Assembly (NCBI GenBank): GCA_900095095.1
Contig: FMBT01000512.1
Coordinates: 1 to 60,790 of the forward strand
Direction: 5' to 3'
Source: Fragilariopsis cylindrus CCMP1102
Taxonomy: Eukaryota; Bacillariophyta; Bacillariophyceae; Bacillariales; Bacillariaceae
Length of the DNA: 60,790 bases
Below are positions 1 to 10,933 of the stretch, one piece after another. How positions within the stretch are numbered: the stretch's first letter is position 1; the number at the start of each line of letters is the position of its first letter. The position numbers were made by a program, and so were the translations under genes. The notes beneath the pieces were generated by a model. It had not been told where the DNA came from and did not search any database. It worked only from the letters and a program-made list of their open reading frames with translations.

Positions 1-3000
1 AGGACTACTAACAGAGGAATTTTCAGGTACAGGTCCCTGTTTGTCTACTTGACCCTTCTGCCAAAATATATAGTAAGTCTGGGTATGTCTGTGATGGATC
101 CAAAATAATCATCCTCTGATCCTTGATACCAATATTTCTTTACGTGACGTGTTTCCATCATGAACATCCCTCAAACTTTTGTTATTAATCTGTATGGAAG
201 CCTTTAAGATTTTTACAAAACAAATTGCTGTAGAGTATAAGAGAGCTAATATAATCGCATTAAGCAAACTCCTACTTTTCTTCTTGTTTTGGTTAATGTA
301 CCATTATCAGTCAACAAGATAGAGTTTGAAATAGATACATTTGGTAGTGAAACAAACCAGTTGCAAATTCAGAATATGCATCCATATTATATGAATGAAT
401 ATGGCATTTTAGCTGTGCACTTAATTTGATCTATGATATTGAACTTATAATATATTAGTCTTGTTTGGTGCTTGTTTGGACAAAGTAATGCATACACAGG
501 CACAAATATAGTGCGCACGTGAAAAATAAATGCCAATCCACCTTCAAATTGAAATCACAACAAGAAAAGCATAGTTGCCTATTCCACCTTTAGTCCAACA
601 CAACCGTAATATTAGTCCTCCTACTCTTTCCATAGATTTGATTAAATTATGCAGTAGTATTTTCTTCTTTGTTTGCTTTTCCTTCCGTGCAGTAATCGCT
701 TCATCCTATCAATTCTGATTGTTGTTGCTCCTGTTCATGCTGCATCTGCATCTCCTGTTCATGCTATCTATCCTGTTGGTCCTATTTCTTCTTTTCCTGT
801 TGTGTTCCTTAAGTTTTTTGAATGTGTATTGTTATTCTATGCTGTAGCTTTTGTTGCCTCTTTTGTACTTGTTGTTGTGCTTGTACATTCTAATGATCAT
901 TTTACACCAAATCTGTACCTTTTCTCTCTCTCCTTCTCCTTGCCAACTCTATATATATAATATAATATAATATATCTGACTGACTGACTGACTGACTGAA
1001 TTTAATTTGTTCCTTCATTATTACGTAATTCCAAGCTCTATCTCTCTCCTAGCTCTTGTATCTGCTGCCTTCTTCATTCAATCACTTAATCACTCATTCA
1101 CTTATTCATTCTCTCTCTCATTCTTCTCTCTCTCTCCATGCCTATTGTTTTTAAAATCCATACAGGTTCTGTGCAATTGATGTATTGATTGGGATATGCT
1201 ATTCCACTCTTATTGGAAGCCTTGCAAGGCTAGCAATCATTTCATTGTGAATTAATATTTTCTCTTGCTCCTTCTCTCTCTCCTCTCTATTATTCTTTCC
1301 AGCTCCCCACCATAATTCTTCTCCTTCTCCATATGGGCTTGGGTCTTCCATTCATTGACTCTATCTTTTGGTGCTTTCTTCGTTGATTTCTTTAGTTGTT
1401 GTTCCTTTCTTCTCTGTTGTTCCATTCTTCCGTAATTCAAATTTGAAATCCGTTTTGATTTTAGTATTATCATCATGTTGCTCCAAATCCATATTTTTGT
1501 GGCTGTCCTCTGCCAACTGATTTATTGCTCTCTTCCATAATTTTTGAGCTCCTAGAAAAGAATGCTGTTAGCATCAGTCCTAATGTGCCTATGATGTGTA
1601 TTCTGAGGTAGGTTTGAGGAGATCATTTGTTTATTTACTTTTTTATTGTGTTGTCTAGTCTCTTGCTTTCTTCTTGATTGTTTTGCTGTTATTGTTTCTA
1701 ATGTTGTGTTCTTGTGTTGTTTCTCTTTTGTTGTGTTCTTTTTTGTGTTGCTTTTCTTGGTTCTTGTTCTCTCGTAAGTTACGCCATGTGCGTTTTGTTG
1801 TTGTTGTTTGTGAATTTTAGTTTCTTTTTGAATTCCTGTTTGTTCTGTTGTTTCTTCTATAGCTGTAGTAGATGCTTTTGACCAAATGAACAGGCTGGGA
1901 TTATCTCCACTGGGTTTAGATTTGATTATCATTGTTATATTGGCTACAGGGTTGGTTGAAAAGGTGTTTTCATTGACATCATATGCAATCATGATTGGCA
2001 ACAAGAAGAGAGAAATGAAAGGAATTTTGCCAAAAAAAGAACATGGTATTATTGTGTGGTTGTCAGTTGATTTGGCACGAGTTTGCAAATTTCAATTTTC
2101 AAAAGAGTAGAGCAATCATCTACATCCTCATAAGAATCAATAATACCTATAGCTGCAAAAATATTTGTCTTGCTTCATAAAAACAAATGCCAATTCCCCC
2201 ATCAAATAAATTCACAGCAGGATGAGCAGTCATCTACATACTGTATAAATCAGTATAGCGTGCTGTCTAGCTGTACATTGAATTAAATTGATATATCGCA
2301 CGTGTCAAAATCACACAAAATACACTTAATTTATATCTTGGCTGATTTATCTTTTTCTTCCAAAAATAATGATCTGTGCGTGTGTGCGTGTTGTGAGTGA
2401 TCGTCTTCTTTTCTTTTTCAACCGCGCCCAGCCATTTTGACTCACACATACAACTCTATCGGCTATGAATTAACAGGAATGGTTGACGACGCAATTCACT
2501 TGCTGTTTCATTCTCTCCGCGCGACTAAATAAGTGTTTCACAATTAAATGACGTGTGTTGTTATCATCCAATGAAATATCCAGTCTGTACTTCAATCAGT
2601 AAAAAAATCCAAAATGGAATCTTAAAGTATGTGTTGAGGTATGTTTCGTTAGTCAAATAATAAAGAAATCTTTTATATCATATAATTCAGATTCCATCAA
2701 CCATAATATTATTTGACATACTGTACAAAACAAAAACCCACAAACAGATGCATGGTCTATACACCACCCGAATTCTTATTCGCTGATTTCAATTATCATT
2801 ATTTAATTCTTTTTTAAAAATTGTCTCATTTTTCTTTTGACAACAGATAGCAAACGATTAGACACCAAAGTTCTGTAAACGAAGACAAACTGACACAGAA
2901 TTCTCACCGCGCACGACAAATCTCTAAGTTTGTTACGGTAAGTTATGTGATGTTCGAAGAATTTAAAATCTACAGTATCTAACCGGTAACAATTGTACCA

Positions 3001-3126
3001 GCACTGACGATTGTTTTCTCTATTGCACTCATATCGTCCACAATATTTTTTAAGAACTGCCTAGATTGCATCCAACAAGACTACAAGATCCAAGATCCTA
3101 TTCAAGAAAGACAAAACATTTACAAG
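1..3126. other. Gene-poor leading region
   Basis: I see no convincing gene in this 3.1 kb. The top strand is pyrimidine-rich between about 650 and 1850, with many short CT, TTG and TCTC runs, so the bottom strand gives long purine-rich open frames. One bottom-strand stretch (about 2088 down to 1250) stays open in shifting frames and could be a decayed coding sequence, but its Lys/Thr/Gln-rich translation has no motif I recognise. The last 200 bases before 3127 are A-rich, as expected for a promoter and 5' leader. Confidence 0.5.
976..999. repeat. (CTGA)n microsatellite
   Basis: Six perfect copies of the tetranucleotide CTGA directly follow an AT-rich TATAATATAATATAT stretch. It is a simple sequence repeat in non-coding DNA. 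Confidence 0.9.
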
Positions 3127-3777
3127 ATGAGACAAACCACCACCACCACAACTGCATTCGTAATTCTTTCATGCCTTTTCTTCTCTGGAGAACAAAGTGA
3201 TGCATTCCAACAACAACAGAATCGCCGAACGACAGCAACAACTTCATTGCAATTAATCCCTGAACAAGGCAATCAATTAGCTGCTGCATACAATGCTGCT
3301 CTTGATCACAAGGAACCATCCATTGTCGAATATGAAGATGAAGAACAAGATAATACAAGTCACTGGAGAGCAATATCAACATCAAAAAGTTTTTTGAATC
3401 GTTTATTTCATAAACCTTCTGCACCAGAATCAACAACTCAAGAAGAAGAGAATAATAATCATAGTAAATTTCAACTTGGTACATTTTTACATAATTTATC
3501 CCATCCTAACCTGCACATCAATAACAAAGCAAAAAAAGATGAAATTTATTTATATCCAATCATTGGTTTTCAATTTGTAGAAGGTTGTCAGGATGCATTA
3601 CCAACATTATCACATGTATCCTGTCGTATGCCCACTAAATCACAAAAAGAAGAAGAGGTGGTTGGTTGGTACACCACATGTTGTAAACTCGATTTATATT
3701 CAGATGATGTCTGTCATAGTCCTGTTCCTGTTCCTATCGTGGAGGAGTCTCCTGAAGAGGAACAAGCACTACTGTAA
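3127..3777 (+). CDS. Putative plastid-targeted protein of unknown function
   Basis: A 216-residue single-exon frame starting at the first ATG after an A-rich leader. The N-terminus has a short basic/threonine start, a hydrophobic core (AFVILSCLFF, residues 11-20) and a probable signal cleavage at SDA|F near residue 26-27. Phe immediately after the cleavage, followed by a Ser/Thr/Arg/Gln-rich stretch (FQQQQNRRTTATTS), matches the ASAFAP-type bipartite plastid presequence known in diatoms. The mature part has an acidic linker (residues 70-110) and a C-terminal block with five cysteines (GFQFVEGCQDALP, WYTTCCKLDLYSDDVC) that could form disulfides. It ends in an acidic tail. I recognise no enzymatic family. 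Plastid localisation is inferred; simple secretion is the alternative. Confidence 0.65.
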   Translation: MRQTTTTTTAFVILSCLFFSGEQSDAFQQQQNRRTTATTSLQLIPEQGNQLAAAYNAALDHKEPSIVEYEDEEQDNTSHWRAISTSKSFLNRLFHKPSAPESTTQEEENNNHSKFQLGTFLHNLSHPNLHINNKAKKDEIYLYPIIGFQFVEGCQDALPTLSHVSCRMPTKSQKEEEVVGWYTTCCKLDLYSDDVCHSPVPVPIVEESPEEEQALL

Positions 3778-4331
3778 AGTCAAGTCAAGCATTCGTACGT
3801 TGTTGCCATTGTTCGTTGTCGTTGCTGCTTTCTGCAGAATCGAACCGAAAGCAAAAAACCGACGATACTTACACCACACATGCACATACTCGCACGAAGA
3901 TACAAGAAAACAAAACGGGGGAGGAGAAACTAAAGAACGAGACAAACAAGACAAAAAAACCCGAAGAAACGAAAAATGAAACGAGAACAAGACACAGCTC
4001 TGTTACATCAGCAAGAAAAGACAAACGAACGAATGAATGAACGAGAACACTGTTACAAGAACAAGCGTTTCGATATGCTTTTGAGCGGCCAATTAATCAT
4101 CGACGAATACAACCGACATAAGCCATAACGACCTTCATACAGTACAGTGCACCACTAAGCAATACCATACATCAACTCAGAACTACTTACTACATACATA
4201 TTTACTTTTACATACTATCCTATTCCCCCTGTACCATTAATCAATCATTACCATCACACATCTCATCACACAATCCATCTGTAAATAATCAAATCAACAC
4301 AGCACACTCAACATAACATAACCCAAATCAC

Positions 4332-4359
4332 GCATGGCATGGCATGGCATGGCATGGCA
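4332..4359. repeat. (GGCAT)n microsatellite
   Basis: Five tandem copies of the pentamer GGCAT downstream of the 3127 gene. Confidence 0.85.
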
Positions 4360-4838
4360 CAACAGACCACACCCACAGTCAAATTCAATTCAGTCCCTTT
4401 TTGTTTGGATGATGAAATAAATACAGTAAAACTAATATCATAATAAAACATGTACACATCAACTTAATGAGTATTTATTTATGCTTCTTTACTTTTGTAT
4501 TGTTTCCCCTACCTCTACCTGGTACTGATTTTGATTGGCCTGTTTAGTCTATATCATCCACAGATAATGAAGACATACATTATGTATGGTACTCACTGCC
4601 TTCGTATTTTGTTGTATGCATTAAAGATACAGATATAGATATATAGTGCTTTTTAAAAGGTTAGAGGAGCAACATACTCTCATACATTGTATGTTTATGT
4701 CACTGCATCATTAACCAAGTGCAATGATTCTAGAATCAAATAGTAATATAATGTACACATAATGGATCCTAATAATAGCTTGCTAAATACACCACACTTT
4801 TACATCACATCATACCTCTAGTTTCAACATTATTGATG

Positions 4839-4849
<11 letters not shown>

Positions 4850-4872
<23 letters not shown>
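4850..4872. repeat. (AATC)n microsatellite
   Basis: Tandem AATC tetramers followed by AATAATAATCC. Simple sequence repeat in non-coding DNA. Confidence 0.85.
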
Positions 4873-4873
<1 letters not shown>

Positions 4874-5063
4874 AATAATCCAAATCATCAGCTTCTTCTT
4901 CTTCTTCTTTTTTAGTCCAGCAAATAACACATATGATAGAGACTTGCAGTAAATTACCCATTAACATTGTTATCATTTGATCTCTGATCACAACTGAACA
5001 CAAAGAAAAGGAAAATTGTAAGTAAGTGCAATGAGAAGTCCACTCACAATCAGCATAATATGA

Positions 5064-5115
5064 ATGTATGTATGTATGTATGTATGTATGTTTGTATGAA
5101 TGTATGTATGTATGC
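5064..5115. repeat. (GTAT)n microsatellite
   Basis: Imperfect ATGT/GTAT tetranucleotide array with a few interruptions. Apparent open frames through it read Met-Tyr-Val-Cys or Ile-His-Thr repeats and are artefacts. Confidence 0.85.
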
Positions 5116-5375
5116 AGAAATCACCCATCACCAGCAGTGTATGTTGTGTCATCCCATCTGTTGCTCTCACTGGTCTTTGGTTTTTGGGTAGCACTATCAG
5201 TTACAATATGCAATACAGTACCAGGTGCCACCAGTATGCGCAGTACAGTAGCAATAGTAGCAGAGCAGAGCACTGGCTTGTTGTTAGATGTTGGCTTTAC
5301 TATTATTCATTTTTTTATGTAAACCACATGTACCCACAAACCACAGTAAAGAGAACAAAGCTATTGTTGTTGACA

Positions 5376-5456
5376 GAATATTGTCGATGACAAAATTATG
5401 TCGATGACAAAATTATGTCGATGACAAAATAATATTTTGTCGTTGACAAAATACTA
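5376..5456. repeat. Tandem TGTCGATGACAAAATTA repeat ending in an inverted copy
   Basis: A roughly 19-bp unit (TGTCGATGACAAAATTA plus spacer) occurs three times in direct orientation, and the last copy abuts an inverted copy so that GTCGATGACAAAATA faces TATTTTGTCGTTGAC. The result is a potential stem-loop of about 14 bp with almost no loop. Function unknown. Confidence 0.8.
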
Positions 5457-5778
5457 CTGGTGACAATAGTTCGTACAGAGAGCAAAGACAATCTATTGGT
5501 ATTATTGATGTTGTGCTCTATGGCTTTGCGTTGGTGTTGGTGTTACTGTATTATTATTAATACACACTCAATATAATAATCTAATTCGAATGCAACAATA
5601 TTAACCCAAAGCTCCCAGTTCGTCAAGACCCTACGTAGGTGTAGGCTTGAATATTCCGTCGGGTAGGTTCAACAATGTATTATTGTATCGATGCAGATCG
5701 GTTTAAAGCAAAAGAAGAGATGTTATAGTAACAATCAAATTATTCTTATTAAATTAAGTAAGTTATGTGATGTTCATT

Positions 5779-6102
5779 TTACATCATTAAGGTTGATAAA
5801 TTGCCTTGATATTTTGTAACATTTTGATCCTCGGACTTCAACACTTTTTGATCTTCGGACTTCAACACAGATTGGGTTATGAGCTTGGTCTTATTTTCCT
5901 GTGCTAAATTAGTTTTAATACTCCCCATCGATTGTAGATCTTCTAACGTGAAAGGTCTGCAATTGAAATAATTTTCAATGTCGTCGTCGGCAAGTAGTCC
6001 GGTGTCTCCTTCAAAATGAAATAATGGACGCAGGATGTTATCATATACAGATTGATAGGACCAATGTTTACTTACAATATCACATACCACATGCAATTCC
6101 AA
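5779..6102 (-). CDS. Possible exon or gene fragment, unknown function
   Basis: An open frame of up to 107 codons that has no ATG near its 5' end (it opens with TTG) and has a donor-like GTAAGTAAAC close to that end. The composition looks protein-like (DNILRPLFHFEGDTGLL, FTLEDLQSM), and there is a short internal duplication, VLKSEDQ repeated twice, matching a 22-bp direct repeat in the DNA. It could be the last exon of a gene whose 5' part is degraded or not recognised, or a chance frame. I assign no function. Confidence 0.25.
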   Translation of the reverse strand: MELHVVCDIVSKHWSYQSVYDNILRPLFHFEGDTGLLADDDIENYFNCRPFTLEDLQSMGSIKTNLAQENKTKLITQSVLKSEDQKVLKSEDQNVTKYQGNLSTLMM

Positions 6103-7605
6103 GTATATTTAGCTAATAATTTGATCCAAACACAAAATTGGCTTGTTTCACTCTAAATTGGTGACATGCTGTTGTTATCACAACTTACCTTACTTTATGT
6201 TGGCTTACTTTATGTTGGATGTGTAAGGTTGTCCAACAAGAGAAGTACATAAACACAAACACAGAGAAACAGCAAAACAAGGAAAACAATTTATGCTGTT
6301 GAAGAGTATACTAATAACACAGTGTTGAATTTAGGCACATCACAGGAGATGTGCAAAAGATAAAGACAAAGAAGTAATAAAATATACATACATTAAGGGT
6401 ATCAAATTTTCTCTTCTTTTTTTAGTATATTGATAAGAAGCAGTAGTAGTTATTAGTGTAGATAGTTTTTTTAGAAAGGAGCCTATATAAGAAGAGAACA
6501 TTTGACATTACCACACATAAAAAGCGCTATTCACAACATGTGTGAAGTTTAGTCTCCTGAAAAAGCACACAAAAATACAAGGTAAACACTTTTGGAATAA
6601 TTGGAAAATGTATGAAAGTCTCATCGCAATGTCAACCTCTTAAAACTGAGCTATTTTGCCACACTTAAGTGTGGTATTACTACCAGTATCTAACTGCCCT
6701 ATATTCTATACTGGTACTACATCATTTAGAAGGAATATATCAATGCAAAAATGATGGCAAATGAAGCTTTATTAATAGAGGAGAGGAATAGTATACATTT
6801 ACACATTGTTATTATTACAAACTGCCAGGTAAACCAGAAATAATATGGGCATATTTTTTAAAGTACAACACATGGTTAAGGTTGGCTGAATAACAGGATG
6901 CTAATGAATTTGCAGTCCTACTGCACATAGCAACAGTAAATATGAACAGGGCAGCCACAATCTCCTGTTTTACTATTTTGCAATCAACACATTACTGCAT
7001 AATTTATACATAGTGAATGCATCTTCTAAAACTATATGACACAAAAACTAGATGAGCAAGTTGCAACTACTGAGCAATTGTTGTCAGCAATCATGACAGA
7101 TAAAAAATTAAAGGAAAAGGGGCGGGGATGAGTAACAGAGATTTTGCCATCAAAGCAACACACATTGCGACAAAAATTACCATAGCTCATTATGCGTGGT
7201 AACGTTACCACCATGATTGTTCGCGCCGAAATCATTCTTATTCGTGACACGATTTTTAGTCCTCTTTCTCTGCCTGCCTGGCTACCGTATGCATTTCTCT
7301 TTCTTCGTTGGCTTGAGTTTTATTATTTTAAAATGCATGCGTCCTTTTACCGGAACGAAATCAATCAATCGTGGCAATCATTAGTTTGTTACTTTTTTTA
7401 GTCCCTTATCTGAAAACGAGTTCGAAGATGTTCCAAGGAAGAGAAGCAAAGGAGACAAAAGGAACGAACGACGATCTTAAAGCAACAATCATAAGAATAA
7501 TTATATATACACTCATAAATTTAAAAGCTATACAAACCAAACCAAACCAAAATCAAACCAAACCAAAATCAATACAAAAATTAAACCCAGACAAATCAAA
7601 TCAAT
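6103..7605. other. Intergenic region
   Basis: No convincing gene. A 31-codon frame at 7036-7131 reads as a plausible hydrophilic helix but is too short and isolated to call. The last 100 bases are rich in AACCAAACC-type repeats and form the leader of the Kazal-like gene. Confidence 0.5.
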
Positions 7606-8079
7606 ATGAAATCCATCATCATCTTCACCGCTGCTATAATACTTCCATTTTCAAGCCATGCCAACGTGTCGAATGGAGCTTGCGCTAGGATTCACGAGCC
7701 TGTTTTCTGTATCTCTACCCTAACAAGCAAAGATCGCCACATGTTTTCAAACCTCTGCTTAGCCGAAGCAGCGGGTTTTAACAGTGCTAATTGTGGACCA
7801 GAGGTTAGTGTTGATCCCATCGACCTAGATTTAAGCGTTAATCCCATCGACCCAGATGTAAGGGTTAATCCCATCGACCCAGATTTTGCTGTTGATCCCA
7901 TCGACCCAGATTTTAGTGTATGCGCTATGATTTATGAGCCTGTTGTATGCACCGCAACTCCAAACAGTAGAGATTATAATAAGTTTTCTAATATCTGTGA
8001 AGCTGAAAAGGCTGGTTTTGATAGTAATAATTGCACCCTTAAAACGGGCGGACTTCGTGGACTAAAGCCGAGTATTTAG
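7606..8079 (+). CDS. Secreted protein with two Kazal-like modules
   Basis: A 157-residue single-exon protein. Residues 1-19 form a signal peptide (MKSIIIFTAAIILPFSSHA). Two homologous Cys modules follow, at about 26-64 and 104-143. Each has the spacing C-x(3)-x-EPV-x-C ... F-SN-x-C-x-AE-x-AGF-x-S-x-NC, which is a Kazal-type serine protease inhibitor fold (EPVFC/EPVVC and FSNLCLAEAAGF/FSNICEAEKAGF are the conserved pieces). The modules are joined by four copies of a roughly 10-residue acidic repeat, variants of VDPIDPDFSV, clearly generated by DNA tandem duplication. Kazal proteins usually inhibit extracellular proteases; here that role is inferred from the fold only. The start ATG follows an A-rich leader. 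Confidence 0.8.
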   Translation: MKSIIIFTAAIILPFSSHANVSNGACARIHEPVFCISTLTSKDRHMFSNLCLAEAAGFNSANCGPEVSVDPIDLDLSVNPIDPDVRVNPIDPDFAVDPIDPDFSVCAMIYEPVVCTATPNSRDYNKFSNICEAEKAGFDSNNCTLKTGGLRGLKPSI

Positions 8080-9012
8080 ATGAGTATTGGGCACGATTGA
8101 TAATGATTTAATGATGTGTAATTTAAACCTTGACAATAAAGAAGTATATATAGAGAATTGATAAGATCTTTCCGATAGGCTACTATGCACTATGAGCCGC
8201 ATTTTAGACCTAGTGAAACGATTTCACTTGAACGAGGTCGAATAGATACAGTCTAATGAATAAATGAATAAATGATAACAGTAACAATAATATGACAATC
8301 AAATTTCATCAAATATAATCTTGTTTTTCTCAATTTCAGTTTTCTTTGCTTTTTTTTTGCTAGATTTATTGTATCGACAGGTAACGGGTCTCAGCTTTTA
8401 TCTATTTACTAGCAAGCAGATACAAACGAAATATCTAGTAGGATGTATTTATTTATGCATACAATGATAGAACGGAAAAATACAAATAGTATACAGTCTT
8501 GTTGCTGATTGCAAACGATACTGTATGTGCGATGATCTATCGATTCGATACGAAACTATATGTATCCGTTGCTTATTTTATTTAGTATCGTAGAGTGAGT
8601 GAATGAGTGAGTGAGATAAAACGGAACCCCCATTCACCACCGGCCCCGACCTCCTACGCATATTATTCGGCCTTATCGGGATCTGAACTATTGTATGACA
8701 ATAGAAGGAGTTTGACTATATTTTCTTACTTTGCCCTTTCGTCGCATATCATCTTATCGTATAGCATTGCATCTTGTCGTATAGCATCGCATTTTATTCT
8801 GTCCGGTGCAAACAGCAAATACGATATCGTTATCGAACACTGCGTTCTGTTTGTTGTGTTTATTGCGCGTTCCATGGCATAGTGTTCATTACAACCGAAA
8901 CGGGAATCTGAATGAATCGAATCCTATCGGAATCGAAATCGGATTGATCTGTATATAATATATATACAGAAGATTGTTGTAGGATTATTGTAGTAGTTTT
9001 GTAGAAACAATT
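8080..9012. other. Intergenic region
   Basis: No gene seen. It contains GATAA/CGATA-rich AT sequence and a GTGAGTGAATGAGTGAG microrepeat near 8600. The short frame through that repeat is not supported. Confidence 0.5.
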
Positions 9013-9837
9013 CTAACCATCAAATGGGTATTCTCTAGTGTATCCTCTAGTGAATGCAATTTGTACAGGTGCATTTATCGGTGAAATATCAATAATCGTT
9101 ACTGTTGTTGTCCCATTGGATTCAATAATTTCAAATCTGTTGTTGATTTTTTTTTGTGATGACGATGAAACAATTAATCCATTTTGGATCATTGTATCTA
9201 ACTTGAGTTTCTTGTTGCCATTTACTATCAATTTGGAATCATTATCCATAATAAGTCGACAACCACTTCTTTTTGCTGCGGCAGTAGAATCAGTACTACT
9301 ATCATTACAAATATTAATATCATTGGCAGTAATTTGTGCAGTACCTCTTAGAATTACTAAACCAGAACCTTCGGATCCGATTGTTAATGTTTCGCCGATA
9401 TTAATTTCAGATCCATGAGAAGCATACACCGTTGCATCACTTTCTAAATATTGTCCAATAATCATATTTGTAGCAACAGATAAAGTGGTACCACCTTCTA
9501 ATAAATCCACTTGTACACTTTCCATTGCATTCGATTCACCGGATCGACCTATTACTAATTCTTTTACTTCGGCAATTTCTCGAGTCGAATCAATAGCAAC
9601 GTATGTGTTGGATTCATCAATCCATACTGTATCGACGCTTGACGGAACTTTGAATATATTCGTCCATCGTGATGAATCAAACCACGAGGAACCACCAATG
9701 TCACTGATAATAGTAGCACCACCACTATCAAATTGATCATAAATTACTTCGGCATTCGTTACTGTTATTGCTGTCGTCGTTATCGCTAAGGTGATAATCA
9801 CGTTCGCGATTATTATAGGGAAACATTGAGACATCAT
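9013..9837 (-). CDS. Secreted beta-solenoid-like protein
   Basis: A 274-residue protein with a signal peptide in residues 1-29 (hydrophobic core ANVIITLAITTTAITV, cut after TNA). The mature chain is rich in Ile/Val/Thr/Gly/Ser in short strands of about 20 residues: VKELVIGRSGESN, TTLSVATNMIIGQ, SEINIGETLTIGSEGSG, GTAQITANDINI. This pattern of xIGxxGxG turns resembles the passenger domains of autotransporter-like or adhesin right-handed beta-helices. One Cys pair (NICNDSS ... SGCRL) lies near residue 185. No catalytic motif is visible. A cell-wall or surface-associated role is inferred. An alternative is a pectate-lyase-like fold without activity. Confidence 0.65.
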   Translation of the reverse strand: MMSQCFPIIIANVIITLAITTTAITVTNAEVIYDQFDSGGATIISDIGGSSWFDSSRWTNIFKVPSSVDTVWIDESNTYVAIDSTREIAEVKELVIGRSGESNAMESVQVDLLEGGTTLSVATNMIIGQYLESDATVYASHGSEINIGETLTIGSEGSGLVILRGTAQITANDINICNDSSTDSTAAAKRSGCRLIMDNDSKLIVNGNKKLKLDTMIQNGLIVSSSSQKKINNRFEIIESNGTTTVTIIDISPINAPVQIAFTRGYTREYPFDG

Positions 9838-10933
9838 CCGTATAAGATTTTATAAATTGATTTTCTTTTTTAACTTTTTGTTCTTTGTATATGTTGTTCG
9901 TGGTTGTGTTGTGTCGCTTTTTTAAATTGTATGATACTGTATACTGTGGAGTCTGAACATCTTCTACGGAAGCTAGACAGATACGATCTACAATGACGAA
10001 GCTGGCAAGTTAGGTGTGTCTCATTATTCGCTGTTATACTACGCGCGGCACGCTGTATATTATTAAAATTATTGTACACACAGTTTTACACACAATGAAT
10101 AGAGTTTGCATTTTCCAGAAGTACAGCACATCATGAGTGATGTTATAATTCTCCTTCTCATTAATTCTCTACCGCCACGTAATTTTCGAATTACCGTATG
10201 CGCTACAATCTTCAAGTCGCGGAGGACGTCATACAAAATATTCATATATGTTTACTATATTTTATTCTATTGTACGATTAAAATTAAATTACGACTTCGA
10301 ATACTGTAATTAAAGAATTTTGTTCGCCACACTTCAACATCAATAGGAATAATAATGCATGCATGAACTTACAAGCGTCGTATTACTTAAATTAAGCGAA
10401 CGAATGAAGTTTGTCATTGGATTTTCATTATTTTTACCCACAAAATACTCTATTCGCGTAGTCGTGACGACGCCACTACAATAAACGATGACGAAGCAAA
10501 TTACGACGACTAACTCATCATCCCTCTGATTCATTCATACACCATTCTGAGCTCACCTATTTTCTACTGAAGCTAAAAAAGGTGAGGGTTTTACTTGATA
10601 TTTTCGTGATTGATGTTTCTGCTTTTCTTCCAGTGGTAGTGGTAGCAGTAGCAGCCGAAATAGTACAGATGCTACTGCTAGCTGTGATGGCAATGATGAC
10701 AAAAATGATGACGATTGGTACAGTAACGAAAAGTAAGATGTCACTAGTAACAATAACACAAAACATCAGTCTATACATCTATAAAACTAGAATTTTAATT
10801 ATGATAACACGGTAGAAACATCTCAAAGTAAACTCAGTATTTTAGTTTAATCCATTCTGAATTATTCGTGGCTGGATCTCTTTCTAATCGATTATATATA
10901 CACTGCAAATGTCATTCAGTATGTCAAATTATT
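9838..10933. other. Intergenic region
   Basis: About 1.1 kb between two minus-strand genes, without a credible gene. A stretch near 10100-10200 (GTTTGCAT..., TTCTCCTTCTC, CGAATTACCGTA) resembles one near 14070-14160 and may be a shared dispersed repeat. Confidence 0.45.

Larger units (their letters stand above)
3778..5778. other. Intergenic region with microsatellites
   Basis: About 2 kb with no credible gene. It holds several simple repeats (listed separately) and a small tandem/inverted repeat near 5.4 kb. Short open frames here are low-complexity and overlap the microsatellites. Confidence 0.6.

Noticed and set aside
5068..5390. Overlapping plus-strand frames of 84 and 96 codons
   Set aside because: They begin inside the GTAT microsatellite and have no motif or supporting context.
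7036..7131. 31-codon frame after an ATG
   Set aside because: Too short, with no leader, family or neighbour to support it.
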